NCBI RefSeq assembly: GCF_003957515.1
Contig: NZ_RQXW01000008.1
Location: 144,824 to 208,823, forward strand
Direction: 5' to 3'
Length of the DNA: 64,000 nt
From: Amphritea opalescens
GTDB taxonomy: Bacteria; Pseudomonadota; Gammaproteobacteria; Pseudomonadales; Balneatricaceae
Positions 1 to 9,386 of this stretch are shown here, in pieces. Each line of letters starts with the position of its first letter. The first letter of the stretch is position 1. Below the pieces are notes generated by a model that worked only from the letters and a program-made list of their open reading frames with translations, did no database searches and was not told the origin of the DNA. Position numbers and translations under genes: made by a program.

Positions 1-222
1 CGCTTTGAGTGCCAAGCTATGGATAAAGGAGATAAGCAGTGCGCCACTGAGGTAGCCTGCATAGTTAGCGGCGGCGAGGTAACCGGCCACCGATTCACTC
101 AAACCCACTTCACTGGCCATCTCTGGAATCATTGGGGTGTAAGCAAAACGGGCGATACCGATGGTGGCCACAACGGCTAAAACGCAGGTGACTAGCATGC
201 GGTTTTTACTGATTTCAGCCAT
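1..222 (-). CDS. MFS transporter, YbfB/YjiJ-like (5' part, runs off the window)
   Basis: The minus strand is open from an ATG at 222 to the window edge (74 codons) with an AGGAAA ribosome site about 7 bases upstream. The visible protein has a first membrane helix (about residues 10-30) ending in GIARFAYTPMIP, then a second helix starting near YLAAANYAGY. A short N-terminus followed by this RFAYTPMIP motif is characteristic of YbfB/YjiJ-type major facilitator transporters. It is divergent from the AraC regulator at 346, a layout typical of an exporter and its own regulator (as with nimT/nimR in E. coli). The substrate cannot be told. The C-terminal remainder lies outside the window. Confidence 0.8.
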   Translation of the reverse strand, partial: MAEISKNRMLVTCVLAVVATIGIARFAYTPMIPEMASEVGLSESVAGYLAAANYAGYLSGALLISFIHSLALKA

Positions 223-345
223 GTTCAGTTTCCTGTAAGTGATTATCGAAGAAGGAAGTAATAGCAAGGAGGCTAGATTAGAGGATGTTGCATCAGTAAA
301 CTTTCTATAAAATGACAGAATATCTACAAAACAGGACAAAATGTT

Positions 346-1143
346 GTGAAAGAAGAGCCAACAGCCCAGCTTCGTCCGCTAACGATGCCTACCTTACCGC
401 GGGAACTGTATGTCCGACAGGAAAAAATGCCCGCAGGGCACTACTTTCCGGATCACCAGCATGACTGGCATCAACTACTCTATGCCGTGTCGGGCGTATT
501 GGTGGTGGATCTAGTCGGCGAGCGATATTTTATTCCACCGGAGCAGGCGATCTGGTTGCCCAGTGGTTGCCAGCATCGGGTGTATACCGAATATGGGGCC
601 GATCTGAAAAGCCTCTATTTAGCGAAAGAGTATCAGGCATTAGGCACTGAGCGGGCGACGGTGCTGCATATTACACCGCTGATTCGCGAATTGATTCTCA
701 CCGCGGCGGAGTTTGAGGTCGAATATGGTTTAGAGTCCTATGAAAACGATCTGGTACAGCTGCTATTAAAATCCCTTAGCCGTTTAGAGCGGGATGATCG
801 TTTTCTGCCTTGGCCCGTGAGCCCCGAGTTAACGGCATTATGTCATCGTTTGTATCAGCAGCCGGATCAGGTGGTCACCTCAGAACAGTTAGCGAGTTCG
901 ATGGCGGTATCTTTGCGTACATTAGATCGCCGTTTTCGCCGAGAAACGGGTATGACCCTAAAGCAGTGGCGTTTGCAGTTAAGGTTGATGCAGGCGATTG
1001 AGTTATTGAACGCTGGGCATAGTGTCACGCAGATTGCCTTAGAACTTGGTTATAGCTCCGCATCACCCTTCATCTATATGTTTCGAGAACAGTTTGGTGT
1101 TGCGCCTGCTCAATATCGAAATCGCGCAGAAAAACTGAAATAA
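346..1143 (+). CDS. AraC-family regulator with N-terminal cupin
   Basis: A 265-residue transcription factor. Residues about 30-105 form a cupin-like sensor (PDHQHDWHQLLY motif, as in NimR-type regulators) and the last 100 residues carry two helix-turn-helix motifs ending in the AraC signature (IALELGYSSASPFIYMFREQFG, given here as landmarks). The start is taken as GTG 346, preceded by AGGAC; an ATG at 341 reads only ATG-TTG-TGA, so it cannot start the gene, although this two-codon ORF overlaps the GTG. The internal ATG at 385 is an alternative. The gene is divergent from the MFS transporter at 1-222 and probably controls it in response to a small molecule. Ligand unknown. Confidence 0.85.
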   Translation: MKEEPTAQLRPLTMPTLPRELYVRQEKMPAGHYFPDHQHDWHQLLYAVSGVLVVDLVGERYFIPPEQAIWLPSGCQHRVYTEYGADLKSLYLAKEYQALGTERATVLHITPLIRELILTAAEFEVEYGLESYENDLVQLLLKSLSRLERDDRFLPWPVSPELTALCHRLYQQPDQVVTSEQLASSMAVSLRTLDRRFRRETGMTLKQWRLQLRLMQAIELLNAGHSVTQIALELGYSSASPFIYMFREQFGVAPAQYRNRAEKLK

Positions 1144-1322
1144 CAGGGTATATCGCTGGTGATATTTCAGGGTCAGATAGTCTTCGTTTAAATATCAGAA
1201 TTAGTGTTAAAATGCCCGCCACTGTATGTCGCCTACTGGGCTGTAAGAGTGCTGTTTTACCTTAGAGACGGCATCAACATACTCACCAACTTTGCATTAA
1301 ATGATCCCGGAAAAGTATTCAG

Positions 1323-3515
1323 ATGGAAATCAAAGTAAATTTTTTAGACAATCTCAGGCTTGAAGCGAAGTTTGATGATTTTACCGTTATCGCCGACCAG
1401 CCGATTCGTTACAAGGGGGATGGTTCTGCGCCCGGTCCATTTGATTATTTTTTAGCGTCTTCAGCCTTATGCGCCGCTTATTTCGTTAAGGTGTATTGCC
1501 AAGCTAGGGATATCCCAACGGACGATATTCGCCTATCACAGAACAATATTGTCGATCCTGAAAATCGCTATAACCAGATTTTTAAGATTCAAGTAGAACT
1601 GCCGGATACCATTTCAGAGCGGGACCGTACCGGGATTATCCGTTCGATCGATCGCTGTACCGTGAAGAAAGTGGTGCAACAGGGGCCTGAGTTTAGAATC
1701 GAAACGGTTGAAAACTTGGATGCCGATGCGTCGATTATGGCGATGGGCGTTGCCGATGATACGGCCAACACCATGATTCTGGGTAAAGATCTACCGTTAG
1801 AAAAAACCATCGCCAATATGACCGGTTTGCTTGAAACCTTAGGCATGAAAATAGAGATCTCCTCTTGGCGTAATATCGTGCCTAATGTGTGGTCCTTGCA
1901 TATTCGGGATGCGTCTTCACCGATGTGTTTCACCAACGGTAAGGGCGCTACCAAAGAGAGCGCGCTCTGTTCTGCCCTAGGTGAGTTTATCGAGCGGGCC
2001 AGCTGTAACTTCTTCTACAACGATCAGTATTTCGGTGAAGAGATCGCTAACAGTGCCTTTGTTCACTACCCTAATGAGAAGTGGTTTGAACTGACCGAGG
2101 ATGACAGCATTCCTGCAGGCTTGTTAGATGATCACTGTCTGGCGATTTATAACCCAGATAACGAACTACGTGGCTCCAATCTGATCGACACTAATTCCGG
2201 TAATGTTGAGCGTGGTATCTGTGCATTGCCCTATGTGCGCCAATCTGATCAAGAAACCGTGTATTTCCCTTCTAACCTGCTAGAAAATCTGTTTCTGAGT
2301 AACGGCATGAGTGCCGGTAATAATATCGATGAAGCGAAAGTGCAGTGCCTATCTGAAATCTTTGAGCGGGCGGTAAAACGCCAGATTATCGAAGAGGAGA
2401 TTGTGCTGCCGGATGTGCCTGAGGCCGTATTGGCGAAGTATCCTCAGATTGTCGCCGGTATTAAAGGGCTGGAAGAGCAGGGATTCCCTGTGCTGGTTAA
2501 AGATGCTTCCTTGGGCGGACAGTTCCCCGTGATGTGTGTCACCCTGATGAACCCTCGCACTGGCGGTGTGTTTGCTTCCTTTGGTGCCCATCCAAGCTTT
2601 GAAGTGGCACTAGAGCGCAGCTTGACCGAGTTGTTACAAGGCCGCAGCTTTGAAGGGTTGAATGATGTGCCACCGCCTACCTTTAATAGCTTAGCGGTGA
2701 CCGAACCGAATAATTTTGTCGAACACTTTATCGATTCGACCGGGGTCGTTTCTTGGCGTTTCTTCAGTGCTTGCCACGATTATGAATTCTGCGAGTGGGA
2801 TTTTTCCGGTACCAATGCCGAGGAAAGTGAACGCTTGATGGCGATTCTCACTGAGCTAGAGCAGGAGGTCTATATCGCGATCTTTGATGACCTAGGTGCT
2901 GCGGCCTGTCGGATTCTGGTACCCGGTTATTCAGAGGTCTATCCGGTGGAAGACTTAGTCTGGGATAACACCAATAAAGCGATTCAGTTCCGGGCGGATA
3001 TTCTCAATATTCATACCCTGAGTGATGATCAGCTAGCTGATTTGGTGGAACGCTTAGAAGACAGTGAAGAAGATAACTATACCGATATCAAAACCCTGAT
3101 CGGCATCGAGTTTGATGAGAACACTGTGTGGGGTCAGCTAACGATTCTTGAGCTGAAGATTCTTATCTATTTAGCACTGGGCGAGCATGAAGCCGCGTTA
3201 GAGCTGGTGGAAAGTTTCCTACAGTACAATGACAATACCGTCGAGCGGGGCCTGTTCTATCAAGCGATGAATGCCGTGTTAGTGATTGTGTTGGATGAAG
3301 AGCTCTCCCTAGATGATTATCTGTTTAACCTGCGGCGTATGTTTAGTGAGCAAGTTATGGAGAATGTGGTGGGGTCAGTCACCGGCGAGGTGAAATTCTA
3401 TGGTTTAACACCGACCAGCATGAAGCTCGAAGGGCTAGATCGACACTTACGACTGATTGATAGCTATCAAAAGCTACATGCGGTTCGTGCCGCTAAGGCA
3501 GGCCTCACGTCCTGA
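1323..3515 (+). CDS. OsmC-domain/YcaO-domain fusion protein
   Basis: A 730-residue protein with an OsmC-like domain (about residues 1-140) fused to a YcaO domain. The YcaO ATP-binding motifs are visible: GEFIER (220-225) and SEIFER (344-349). The C-terminal third looks alpha-helical and TPR-like (LALGEHEAALELVESF). E. coli YcaO is about 586 residues, lacks the OsmC part and is linked genetically to beta-methylthiolation of ribosomal protein S12; YcaO enzymes in general activate amide backbones with ATP. There is no PxPxP C-terminus of the kind seen in azoline-forming YcaO proteins and no precursor-peptide gene next door, so a peptide natural-product role is unlikely. The reaction is unproven. 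A strong terminator follows at about 3.65 kb. Confidence 0.88.
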   Translation: MEIKVNFLDNLRLEAKFDDFTVIADQPIRYKGDGSAPGPFDYFLASSALCAAYFVKVYCQARDIPTDDIRLSQNNIVDPENRYNQIFKIQVELPDTISERDRTGIIRSIDRCTVKKVVQQGPEFRIETVENLDADASIMAMGVADDTANTMILGKDLPLEKTIANMTGLLETLGMKIEISSWRNIVPNVWSLHIRDASSPMCFTNGKGATKESALCSALGEFIERASCNFFYNDQYFGEEIANSAFVHYPNEKWFELTEDDSIPAGLLDDHCLAIYNPDNELRGSNLIDTNSGNVERGICALPYVRQSDQETVYFPSNLLENLFLSNGMSAGNNIDEAKVQCLSEIFERAVKRQIIEEEIVLPDVPEAVLAKYPQIVAGIKGLEEQGFPVLVKDASLGGQFPVMCVTLMNPRTGGVFASFGAHPSFEVALERSLTELLQGRSFEGLNDVPPPTFNSLAVTEPNNFVEHFIDSTGVVSWRFFSACHDYEFCEWDFSGTNAEESERLMAILTELEQEVYIAIFDDLGAAACRILVPGYSEVYPVEDLVWDNTNKAIQFRADILNIHTLSDDQLADLVERLEDSEEDNYTDIKTLIGIEFDENTVWGQLTILELKILIYLALGEHEAALELVESFLQYNDNTVERGLFYQAMNAVLVIVLDEELSLDDYLFNLRRMFSEQVMENVVGSVTGEVKFYGLTPTSMKLEGLDRHLRLIDSYQKLHAVRAAKAGLTS

Positions 3516-3646
3516 TAAACTCAAGGTTGCGGTGTGCGTCGATTCCTTTATGCAGATAATGCGATAGGGGCTGATAATTAGATAGGCGCTGATGATTCGG
3601 TTGGCGCGGATCAATGATGCTGTAGCCGACCCCCATGAGACTAAAC

Positions 3647-3682
3647 AAAAAAACCAGCGGTTGTGAGGCCGCTGGTTTTTTT
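3647..3682. terminator. Bidirectional terminator between the YcaO fusion and nhaD
   Basis: Perfect stem AACCAGCGG / CCGCTGGTT around loop TTGTGAGG, with an A-tract before and a T-tract after, so it can end transcription from both converging genes. Confidence 0.88.
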
Positions 3683-3723
3683 CATTTAAGCGCACCGCTC
3701 GGTACGCTAAGGGTGAAAACCGG

Positions 3724-4959
3724 TCAGAGCACCAGTTTAGTCAGTCCCATTACCGCCAAGTAGCCACAGGTGTAGGCAATCAGCAACCAGTGAATAAAGC
3801 GTAAGTAACTGATGAATGACAGCTCTTGCAGTTTGCTGAGGGCGATAACACCCGCGGCAGAACCGACGATGAGAATCGAACCACCGACACCCACCGCATA
3901 GGTAAGGCCTAACCATTCGCCTTGAGTCATCGGAATATCTGATTGCAAGATAGCCGCCGTTAATGGCACGTTATCGACAAAGGCAGAGAGAATACCGATC
4001 ACATAGTTAGCATAGACCGCAGGCATCATGGTGTAGAGTTCAGGCAATAGCTCGAGTACCGACAACTCTTTGAGCATGCCGACGAGTAACAGAACTCCGA
4101 GGAAGAACAGTAGGGTATCAAACTCGATCTCGCGCACATATTCCAAGACATTGGGGTTTTGTTCTTTACGGAAGATCACTTGATGTACGATAAACATTAG
4201 TGCCAAACCAAAGAGGAAGGTCAGCACCGGCGGTACCGAAAACAGTACACTAAGAGCCAGTGTGCTAATGATGGTCAGTAGGAACAGCGCGGCAATCAGC
4301 TTATCGCCAGCCGAGATCGGCCGTTTGAATTTAGGCAGGGTGATCATGTCATTACAACCACGCATCAAGATCAACGCCAGAATCGCAACCCCTATTATGG
4401 CGGGCAGGATCAACAGCAATAAGCTCAGAATCGATACCTTACCATTCAAGAAAATCATCAAGGTGGTGACATCACCGGTGATCAGCGAAACACCGCCGGA
4501 GTTAACCGCAAAGACAATCAGTGCGGCAAATTTTAGTGTGTCTTTGGTTTCGAGTTTTAGTGATGCCAATAACGACAGCATAATCAGTGAGGCGGTGATG
4601 TTGTCCGCCAAGGATGAAAACATCAACCCGAGTAGGGCGATGAGAATCATCAGGGTGCTGAGCTTGAGTTCGCTAGGTAGTAAGCGGTAGACCAGCTGAG
4701 TGATCAAACCTTTTTCGTTAAGATACGCGACGAAGGTCATCGCGGCCATCAGAAATAGCCATAGAATGGCGATATCCAGAAGTTGTTCGTTGAGTGCTTC
4801 CTGAATTGCCTGAGGTGACTTTTCAGGGAAGACAAAGGCAAGAATCCAAACCAGTGTGCCGATGAAGAGTGTCGATTTAGCTTTATTCAGATGAACAACA
4901 TCTTCAAAAATAATCAACAAAAAGGCGAGGATGATCAGGCCCAATAGCAAATAATGCAT
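3724..4959 (-). CDS. nhaD: Na+/H+ antiporter NhaD
   Basis: A 411-residue polytopic inner-membrane protein of the ion-transporter superfamily. The two family signature motifs are present, SLADNITASL in the first half and AFVDNVPLTAA in the second, plus the glycine-rich GVGGSILIVGSAAG near the C-terminus. NhaD proteins exchange cytoplasmic Na+ (or Li+) for protons and are common in halophilic and marine bacteria. The start is set at ATG 4959 because GGGA lies 6 bases upstream; a GTG 12 bases further up has no ribosome site. A 19-bp palindrome 45-63 bases upstream of the start is a candidate operator. Monocistronic. Confidence 0.88.
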   Translation of the reverse strand: MHYLLLGLIILAFLLIIFEDVVHLNKAKSTLFIGTLVWILAFVFPEKSPQAIQEALNEQLLDIAILWLFLMAAMTFVAYLNEKGLITQLVYRLLPSELKLSTLMILIALLGLMFSSLADNITASLIMLSLLASLKLETKDTLKFAALIVFAVNSGGVSLITGDVTTLMIFLNGKVSILSLLLLILPAIIGVAILALILMRGCNDMITLPKFKRPISAGDKLIAALFLLTIISTLALSVLFSVPPVLTFLFGLALMFIVHQVIFRKEQNPNVLEYVREIEFDTLLFFLGVLLLVGMLKELSVLELLPELYTMMPAVYANYVIGILSAFVDNVPLTAAILQSDIPMTQGEWLGLTYAVGVGGSILIVGSAAGVIALSKLQELSFISYLRFIHWLLIAYTCGYLAVMGLTKLVL

Positions 4960-5003
4960 CGTTAGTCCCACTTTTAAATTTTATAGGCGGCTATTCTCCA
5001 CTT

Positions 5004-5022
5004 TTGTATTAGCTTAATACAA
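5004..5022. promoter_or_regulatory. Palindromic candidate operator upstream of nhaD
   Basis: TTGTATTA-GCT-TAATACAA is a perfect 8+3+8 inverted repeat, placed where a promoter or operator of nhaD would lie. No regulator is identified. Confidence 0.4.
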
Positions 5023-5363
5023 TAGATAAAACGGTTAAGAGGGTAAGAATATTAGGATATTCCACTATATCTGTTTATTTATTCTATCTGCCGAAAACTT
5101 TTTTAACGGTTGCGGGTCACAACGGTAGCCGTTAATCCGTTTGGTGTCGTTTTGTTCACGACAGGCTAAGTTGTTGACCTGCGAGACGCTGAATGGATAG
5201 TACTGAATGAAAATGCTGAATGATAAAAGCCCCTGTTGTTTACGCAGCGGCGATAGATGACCACGAGGAGGTATAGTGGTCGGGATTGAGAAGATGATAT
5301 ATATACTCATTGTCACGCCATAGGCGTTACCATGAGCGGTCTATAAATTAAGGAAGAGCAAAG
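5023..5363. other. Intergenic region between nhaD and the aldehyde dehydrogenase gene
   Basis: No convincing gene. An 83-codon minus-strand ORF (5065-5316) has no ribosome site and no protein-like pattern. The stretch probably holds the promoter of the downstream gene (weak AT-rich segment near 5297-5310). Confidence 0.5.
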
Positions 5364-6797
5364 ATGTTAGATAAGCGTCAGTTTTATATAAATGGTCGTT
5401 GGGTTGCACCCGTCGAAGCCTGTGATTTTGATGTAATTGATCCATCCTCAGAAGAAGTATGTGCTGTTATTTCGTTAGGTACTGAGGCAGATACCGAAAA
5501 TGCCGTGGCGGCCGCACGCAAAGCGTTTGATCATTGGAGTCAAACCTCAAAAGCGTCTCGGGTTGCACTGCTGGAAAAACTGCTAACCATCTACAATGAG
5601 CGAGCAGATGAGATGGCTAAGGCGATCTCAACCGAGATGGGTGCACCTATTGCACTGTCCCGTACCGCTCAGTGTGGTGCCGGTTCTTCCCATATTAAAA
5701 ACCTTATTCGTGCGCTGAAAGGCTATGAATTTGATCAGCCGCTGGGTGACCATGCGCCGGATAACCGTATTCTGCATGAAGCGATCGGTGTCTGTGCCCT
5801 GATCACGCCGTGGAACTGGCCGATGAATCAGGTGACCTTGAAAGTGGTCGCGGCACTGGCGGCCGGTTGCACCATGGTGTTGAAACCCTCTGAAATTGCT
5901 CCACTGTCCTCAATGCTGTTTGCAGAGATGATCGATCAGGCGGGTTTCCCTGCTGGCGTGTTTAACCTAGTGAATGGCGATGGTCTGGGTGTAGGCTCAC
6001 AGCTTTCCGGCCACCCTGAAGTGGATATGGTGTCCTTTACCGGTTCAACCCGGGCCGGCGTGGCGATTACCAAAAATGCCGCGGATACCGTTAAGCGTGT
6101 TGCACTGGAGCTCGGTGGTAAGGGCGCTAATATTATTTTCGCGGATGCGGATGATAAAGCGGTGATTCGCGGTGTGCGTCACTGCTTTAATAATAGTGGT
6201 CAATCTTGTAATGCCCCAACACGGATGCTGGTCGAGCGTTCGATCTATGATCAAGTGGTCCAAGTGGCGGCGGATGTGGCCAATAAAACTGCGGTTAACT
6301 CAGCGGATCTTGAAGGTCATCATATTGGTCCCGTCGTGTCACAGATGCAGTTTGATAAGATTCAAGGCCTGATTAAGGTAGGTATTGAAGAAGGTGGCCG
6401 TGTGGTGGCTGGTGGATTGGGTAAGCCTGAAGGGCTTGAGAAGGGCTTTTATGTCCGTCCAACCGTGTTTGCGGATATCCATAACCAGATGAGTATTGCC
6501 CGTGAAGAGGTGTTTGGACCGGTATTAGTGCTCATTCCGTTTGATACCGAGGAAGAAGCCGTAAGCATTGCTAATGATAGCCCTTATGGTTTGACGCACT
6601 ACGTGCAAACTCAAGATAGCGAAAAAGCTAACCGCGTGGCGCGTCGTCTGCGGGCAGGTATGGTTCAGATTAATGGAACCTTCCTCGGTGCTGGCTCGCC
6701 GTTTGGAGGCTACAAGCAATCGGGTAATGGTCGTGAAGGCGGTGTTTGGGGCCTTGAGGACTTTCTTGAAGTGAAAGCGGTCAGTGGTTGGAACTGA
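5364..6797 (+). CDS. NAD(P)-dependent aldehyde dehydrogenase
   Basis: A 477-residue member of the aldehyde dehydrogenase superfamily, oxidising an aldehyde to its acid with NAD(P)+. Catalytic residues are in place: Asn151 (PWNWP), Glu249 (LELGGKGA) and the nucleophile Cys282 (NSGQSCNAP); the cofactor-loop motif FTGSTRAG lies at about 225-232. Length is normal for the family. The start ATG follows GGAAGAGC. It stands alone between nhaD and a FUSC-type gene, so context does not give the substrate. Confidence 0.9.
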   Translation: MLDKRQFYINGRWVAPVEACDFDVIDPSSEEVCAVISLGTEADTENAVAAARKAFDHWSQTSKASRVALLEKLLTIYNERADEMAKAISTEMGAPIALSRTAQCGAGSSHIKNLIRALKGYEFDQPLGDHAPDNRILHEAIGVCALITPWNWPMNQVTLKVVAALAAGCTMVLKPSEIAPLSSMLFAEMIDQAGFPAGVFNLVNGDGLGVGSQLSGHPEVDMVSFTGSTRAGVAITKNAADTVKRVALELGGKGANIIFADADDKAVIRGVRHCFNNSGQSCNAPTRMLVERSIYDQVVQVAADVANKTAVNSADLEGHHIGPVVSQMQFDKIQGLIKVGIEEGGRVVAGGLGKPEGLEKGFYVRPTVFADIHNQMSIAREEVFGPVLVLIPFDTEEEAVSIANDSPYGLTHYVQTQDSEKANRVARRLRAGMVQINGTFLGAGSPFGGYKQSGNGREGGVWGLEDFLEVKAVSGWN

Positions 6798-6806
6798 TCT
6801 GAACAA

Positions 6807-6846
6807 GCCTACATCGACTGCAGATGGCAGTCGGTGTAGGCGTTTA
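6807..6846 (+). terminator. Terminator-like hairpin after the aldehyde dehydrogenase gene
   Basis: A 15-bp stem with one T-G pair (GCCTACATCGACTGC / GCAGTCGGTGTAGGC, loop AGATG) followed by GTTTATT. It lies between two convergent genes. Confidence 0.65.
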
Positions 6847-6850
6847 TTCG

Positions 6851-7933
6851 TTAGCCTTTATTGATTGTCTGCAACAACTTCTCTACTTTCTGCTTAAACA
6901 TCGGGTGATGTATCACCCAGCCCCCAATATAACCAATCACAGAACCTAAGGTAATATCAAACAGACGGGAGAGGATGAGTTGATCCGTCTCGCCGGTCGG
7001 TATATTGGTGTCTGTAAAAATCACCGTTAGCGGGGTGATAAACATCACTGCTAAGCCGTAATTACGTGTAATTAATAGCTCAATAATAAAACTCAGTCCT
7101 AGTATCAGACAGGCGGTTTCCCAAGGCCCAGGGGCTAATGAGAAGATCACCCACGCGATACCCATACCGATAGTGGTGCCGATAATTCGATGCACATTAC
7201 GGTGCCAAATCGCCCGAAAGGTGGCGCCTTGCATAATAGCGGCGCTGGAGATGGGCACCCAATAAGGATTTTCTAATTGTAGGAACAGCGCGAGACAATA
7301 GCCGCCGCCGACAAATAAGCTAAGTACCAGCGATTCAATGCTGATAACAACAATATTGTGATTGATCTCTTCGGTAGGGCGATCGACAAAGGTTTTGGAA
7401 ATATATACCTGATAAACACTATAGATCAGCGCTAAACAACACCCGCCCATGGCGCCAAACGTCAGAATACCGGTACGCTCAGCGGCAAGCGATAGATCAA
7501 AGGGCAGTGTGCGGGCCAGGCAGGCGACGACGACAAAAAAGAAGGTGCCCGGTGGTGGTACCGAGTAAAAGCGACAGATCACCGTAACCAAAAAAACATT
7601 TACCGTGAGTGTAGCCGCGGAAAAATAGGGGTCAAAATTGGTTAATACGCCGAGGGCAAAGCTAACTGAAAACCCAAAGGCGCAGCCCGCTAATGTCATC
7701 ATTCGCCGGGGAATATGGGTTTGGCGCATATATAAAATAGACAGGCCGCCTAAGCAGGCCAGCATAGCGGTTTGAATATCACCTAACCAAGCGCCTATGA
7801 ATGCCGGTAGGCCGACGGATAGAGCGGAAGTAACGAGAAAGCCTAGAGGTCGCTTATGATCGCTGAGTTCTAGTAGTGGCTTAATGCTGTTGTAGAGGCG
7901 TGTGGTAAGAGCGAGGTTGTTGTTCAATAGCAA
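6851..7933 (-). CDS. FUSC-family inner-membrane protein
   Basis: A 360-residue membrane protein with about ten hydrophobic helices and the duplicated FUSC layout; the second half has the typical ENPYWVPISSAAIM and HRIIGTTIGMGIA segments. The family includes fusaric-acid resistance and aromatic-acid efflux components (AaeB-like) that export toxic aromatic acids across the inner membrane. No periplasmic adaptor or outer-membrane partner is adjacent, so this may be a shorter stand-alone member. The start ATG at 7933 has a GGAG-type site upstream (TAGGAGTTGCT). Substrate unknown. Confidence 0.78.
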   Translation of the reverse strand: MLLNNNLALTTRLYNSIKPLLELSDHKRPLGFLVTSALSVGLPAFIGAWLGDIQTAMLACLGGLSILYMRQTHIPRRMMTLAGCAFGFSVSFALGVLTNFDPYFSAATLTVNVFLVTVICRFYSVPPPGTFFFVVVACLARTLPFDLSLAAERTGILTFGAMGGCCLALIYSVYQVYISKTFVDRPTEEINHNIVVISIESLVLSLFVGGGYCLALFLQLENPYWVPISSAAIMQGATFRAIWHRNVHRIIGTTIGMGIAWVIFSLAPGPWETACLILGLSFIIELLITRNYGLAVMFITPLTVIFTDTNIPTGETDQLILSRLFDITLGSVIGYIGGWVIHHPMFKQKVEKLLQTINKG

Positions 7934-8224
7934 CTCCTATCAATATAAGGGTGAATGATGCTGAATTAGCCCTTCAGCGGGGAGAGTGGGGTAAAAGTAT
8001 CATGATTTTAATGTGACGATACGGTTTTATAGGCTAGGGTATAGCTGTTGTCTTCATTTTAATGGCAATCCTAGTTGATTCTCATGAGCCTGAGAGTGCG
8101 ATTGTGCTCCTGTCTTCGCGGTGATGATGACAAAAGTGATTGTTTTAAAGTGCAAAGGTCTGGGCTATGCGTTAACGCTAGAGCGAAGGCTTATGGGCAT
8201 TTATAACTAATAAAAGAGAAAAAT

Positions 8225-9064
8225 ATGTCAGAACTGCTTGAACAACTCGATATTAATCAATATTTTCCTGCGGCGCTCGATTGGGCAAGCAACATTCTGT
8301 TAGCGATTGTGATTTTGCTCATAGGCCTATGGTTTGCCGGTAAAGTGAACAAGATGATCGTTGCGGGTAGCAAGAATAGTAAACATCTCGATGACACCTT
8401 GTTCCGTTTCTTGGGCAGTGTGGCGCGTTATATCATTATTGCCTTTGTTATCATCGCGGTGTTGAATCGTTTTGGTGTGCAAACGGCTTCGATTGTCGCG
8501 CTGTTGGGTGCCGCTGGTTTAGCGGTCGGTTTAGCGCTTCAGGGGGCGATGTCTAATTTGGCGGCTGGGGTCATGTTGCTGGTCTTTCGGCCCTATAAAG
8601 TGAATGACTTTATCGAAGCCGCTGGCCGATTTGGTAAAGTAACCGAGATCGATCTGTTCACCACTATTTTACAAACATTCGATAATCAGCAGATTATTGT
8701 GCCCAATTCACAGATCTGGGGTGACCAGATTATCAACCATTCGCACTTCGATGTGCGGGGTGTTGATATGCATTTTGGCATCGCTTATGACGAGAGTATT
8801 GATGCCGCGCGGGCGGTGATTGATGGCGTATTGGCTGCCCATCCTCATGTGCTGAAAACACCGGCACCCTTTGTTGAAGTTGAGACGTTGAATAACAGTT
8901 CAGTGGACTTTCTGGTGCGTCCTTTCTGTCAGGGCGAGCACTACTTTGATCTGCTGTATTCTGTGCCTGAACAGATTAAGAAAGCGCTAGATGAGCAGGG
9001 TATTGAGATTCCATATCCGCACCGCAAGGTGATTTTGGTGAATGAAACCAATAAGGAAATTTAA
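8225..9064 (+). CDS. mscS: Small-conductance mechanosensitive channel MscS
   Basis: A 279-residue channel (E. coli MscS is 286). The pore-lining helix shows the alternating Ala/Gly pattern GAAGLAVGLALQGAMSN, followed by VFRPYKVNDFIE and the cytoplasmic beta and alpha/beta domains (IIVPNSQIWG motif). In the cell it forms a heptameric inner-membrane channel that opens under membrane tension to release solutes on osmotic downshock. ATG start with AAGAGAA just upstream; monocistronic with its own terminator. Three N-terminal membrane helices are visible. Confidence 0.92.
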   Translation: MSELLEQLDINQYFPAALDWASNILLAIVILLIGLWFAGKVNKMIVAGSKNSKHLDDTLFRFLGSVARYIIIAFVIIAVLNRFGVQTASIVALLGAAGLAVGLALQGAMSNLAAGVMLLVFRPYKVNDFIEAAGRFGKVTEIDLFTTILQTFDNQQIIVPNSQIWGDQIINHSHFDVRGVDMHFGIAYDESIDAARAVIDGVLAAHPHVLKTPAPFVEVETLNNSSVDFLVRPFCQGEHYFDLLYSVPEQIKKALDEQGIEIPYPHRKVILVNETNKEI

Positions 9065-9134
9065 TTTTAATGTTAAACCTGTCTATTAAGTTATTAAGGT
9101 AACTTTTTGATAGTAAAGATCTAAAATATAAAAT

Positions 9135-9167
9135 AAAAAAGCCCTGTCATAACGAGAGGGCTTTTTT
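9135..9167 (+). terminator. Terminator of mscS
   Basis: AAAAAAGCCCT / AGGGCTTTTTT stem around GTCATAACGAG with a T-run; symmetrical enough to work in both directions. Confidence 0.88.
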
Positions 9168-9288
9168 GTGTCTAGTGGGTTGGCACTAAATGGCTTTTGA
9201 TTTGGCTGTATTTTTAATACAGATAACGATACAGGCCTTTATTGTATGCTGGCGGTGAGTCGTTTTTCATCGCTCTTAGTAGCGTTCA

Positions 9289-9336
9289 TATCAGTGCTTA
9301 TATTAGTACTTATATAAGTGCTTATATCAGTGCCCA
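9289..9336. repeat. Four tandem 12-bp repeats
   Basis: Units TATCAGTGCTTA, TATTAGTACTTA, TATAAGTGCTTA and TATCAGTGCCCA follow one another exactly. They lie in the non-coding stretch between mscS and the downstream end of the TVP38/FAD gene. No function evident. Confidence 0.85.
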
Positions 9337-9386
9337 TTAGCGGCGCCATGAAACGACGCCTATTGGCTTTCTGTCGTGTCTTTACC

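Noticed and set aside
1323..3515. Azoline-peptide (RiPP) biosynthetic cluster
   Set aside because: No precursor peptide, no dehydrogenase or partner protein, and no PxPxP end on the YcaO domain.
5065..5316. 83-codon minus-strand ORF upstream of the aldehyde dehydrogenase gene
   Set aside because: No ribosome site, low-complexity composition, no recognisable fold or family.
9289..9336. CRISPR-like repeats
   Set aside because: Units are 12 bp, contiguous and without spacers; no CRISPR array or cas gene exists in the window.
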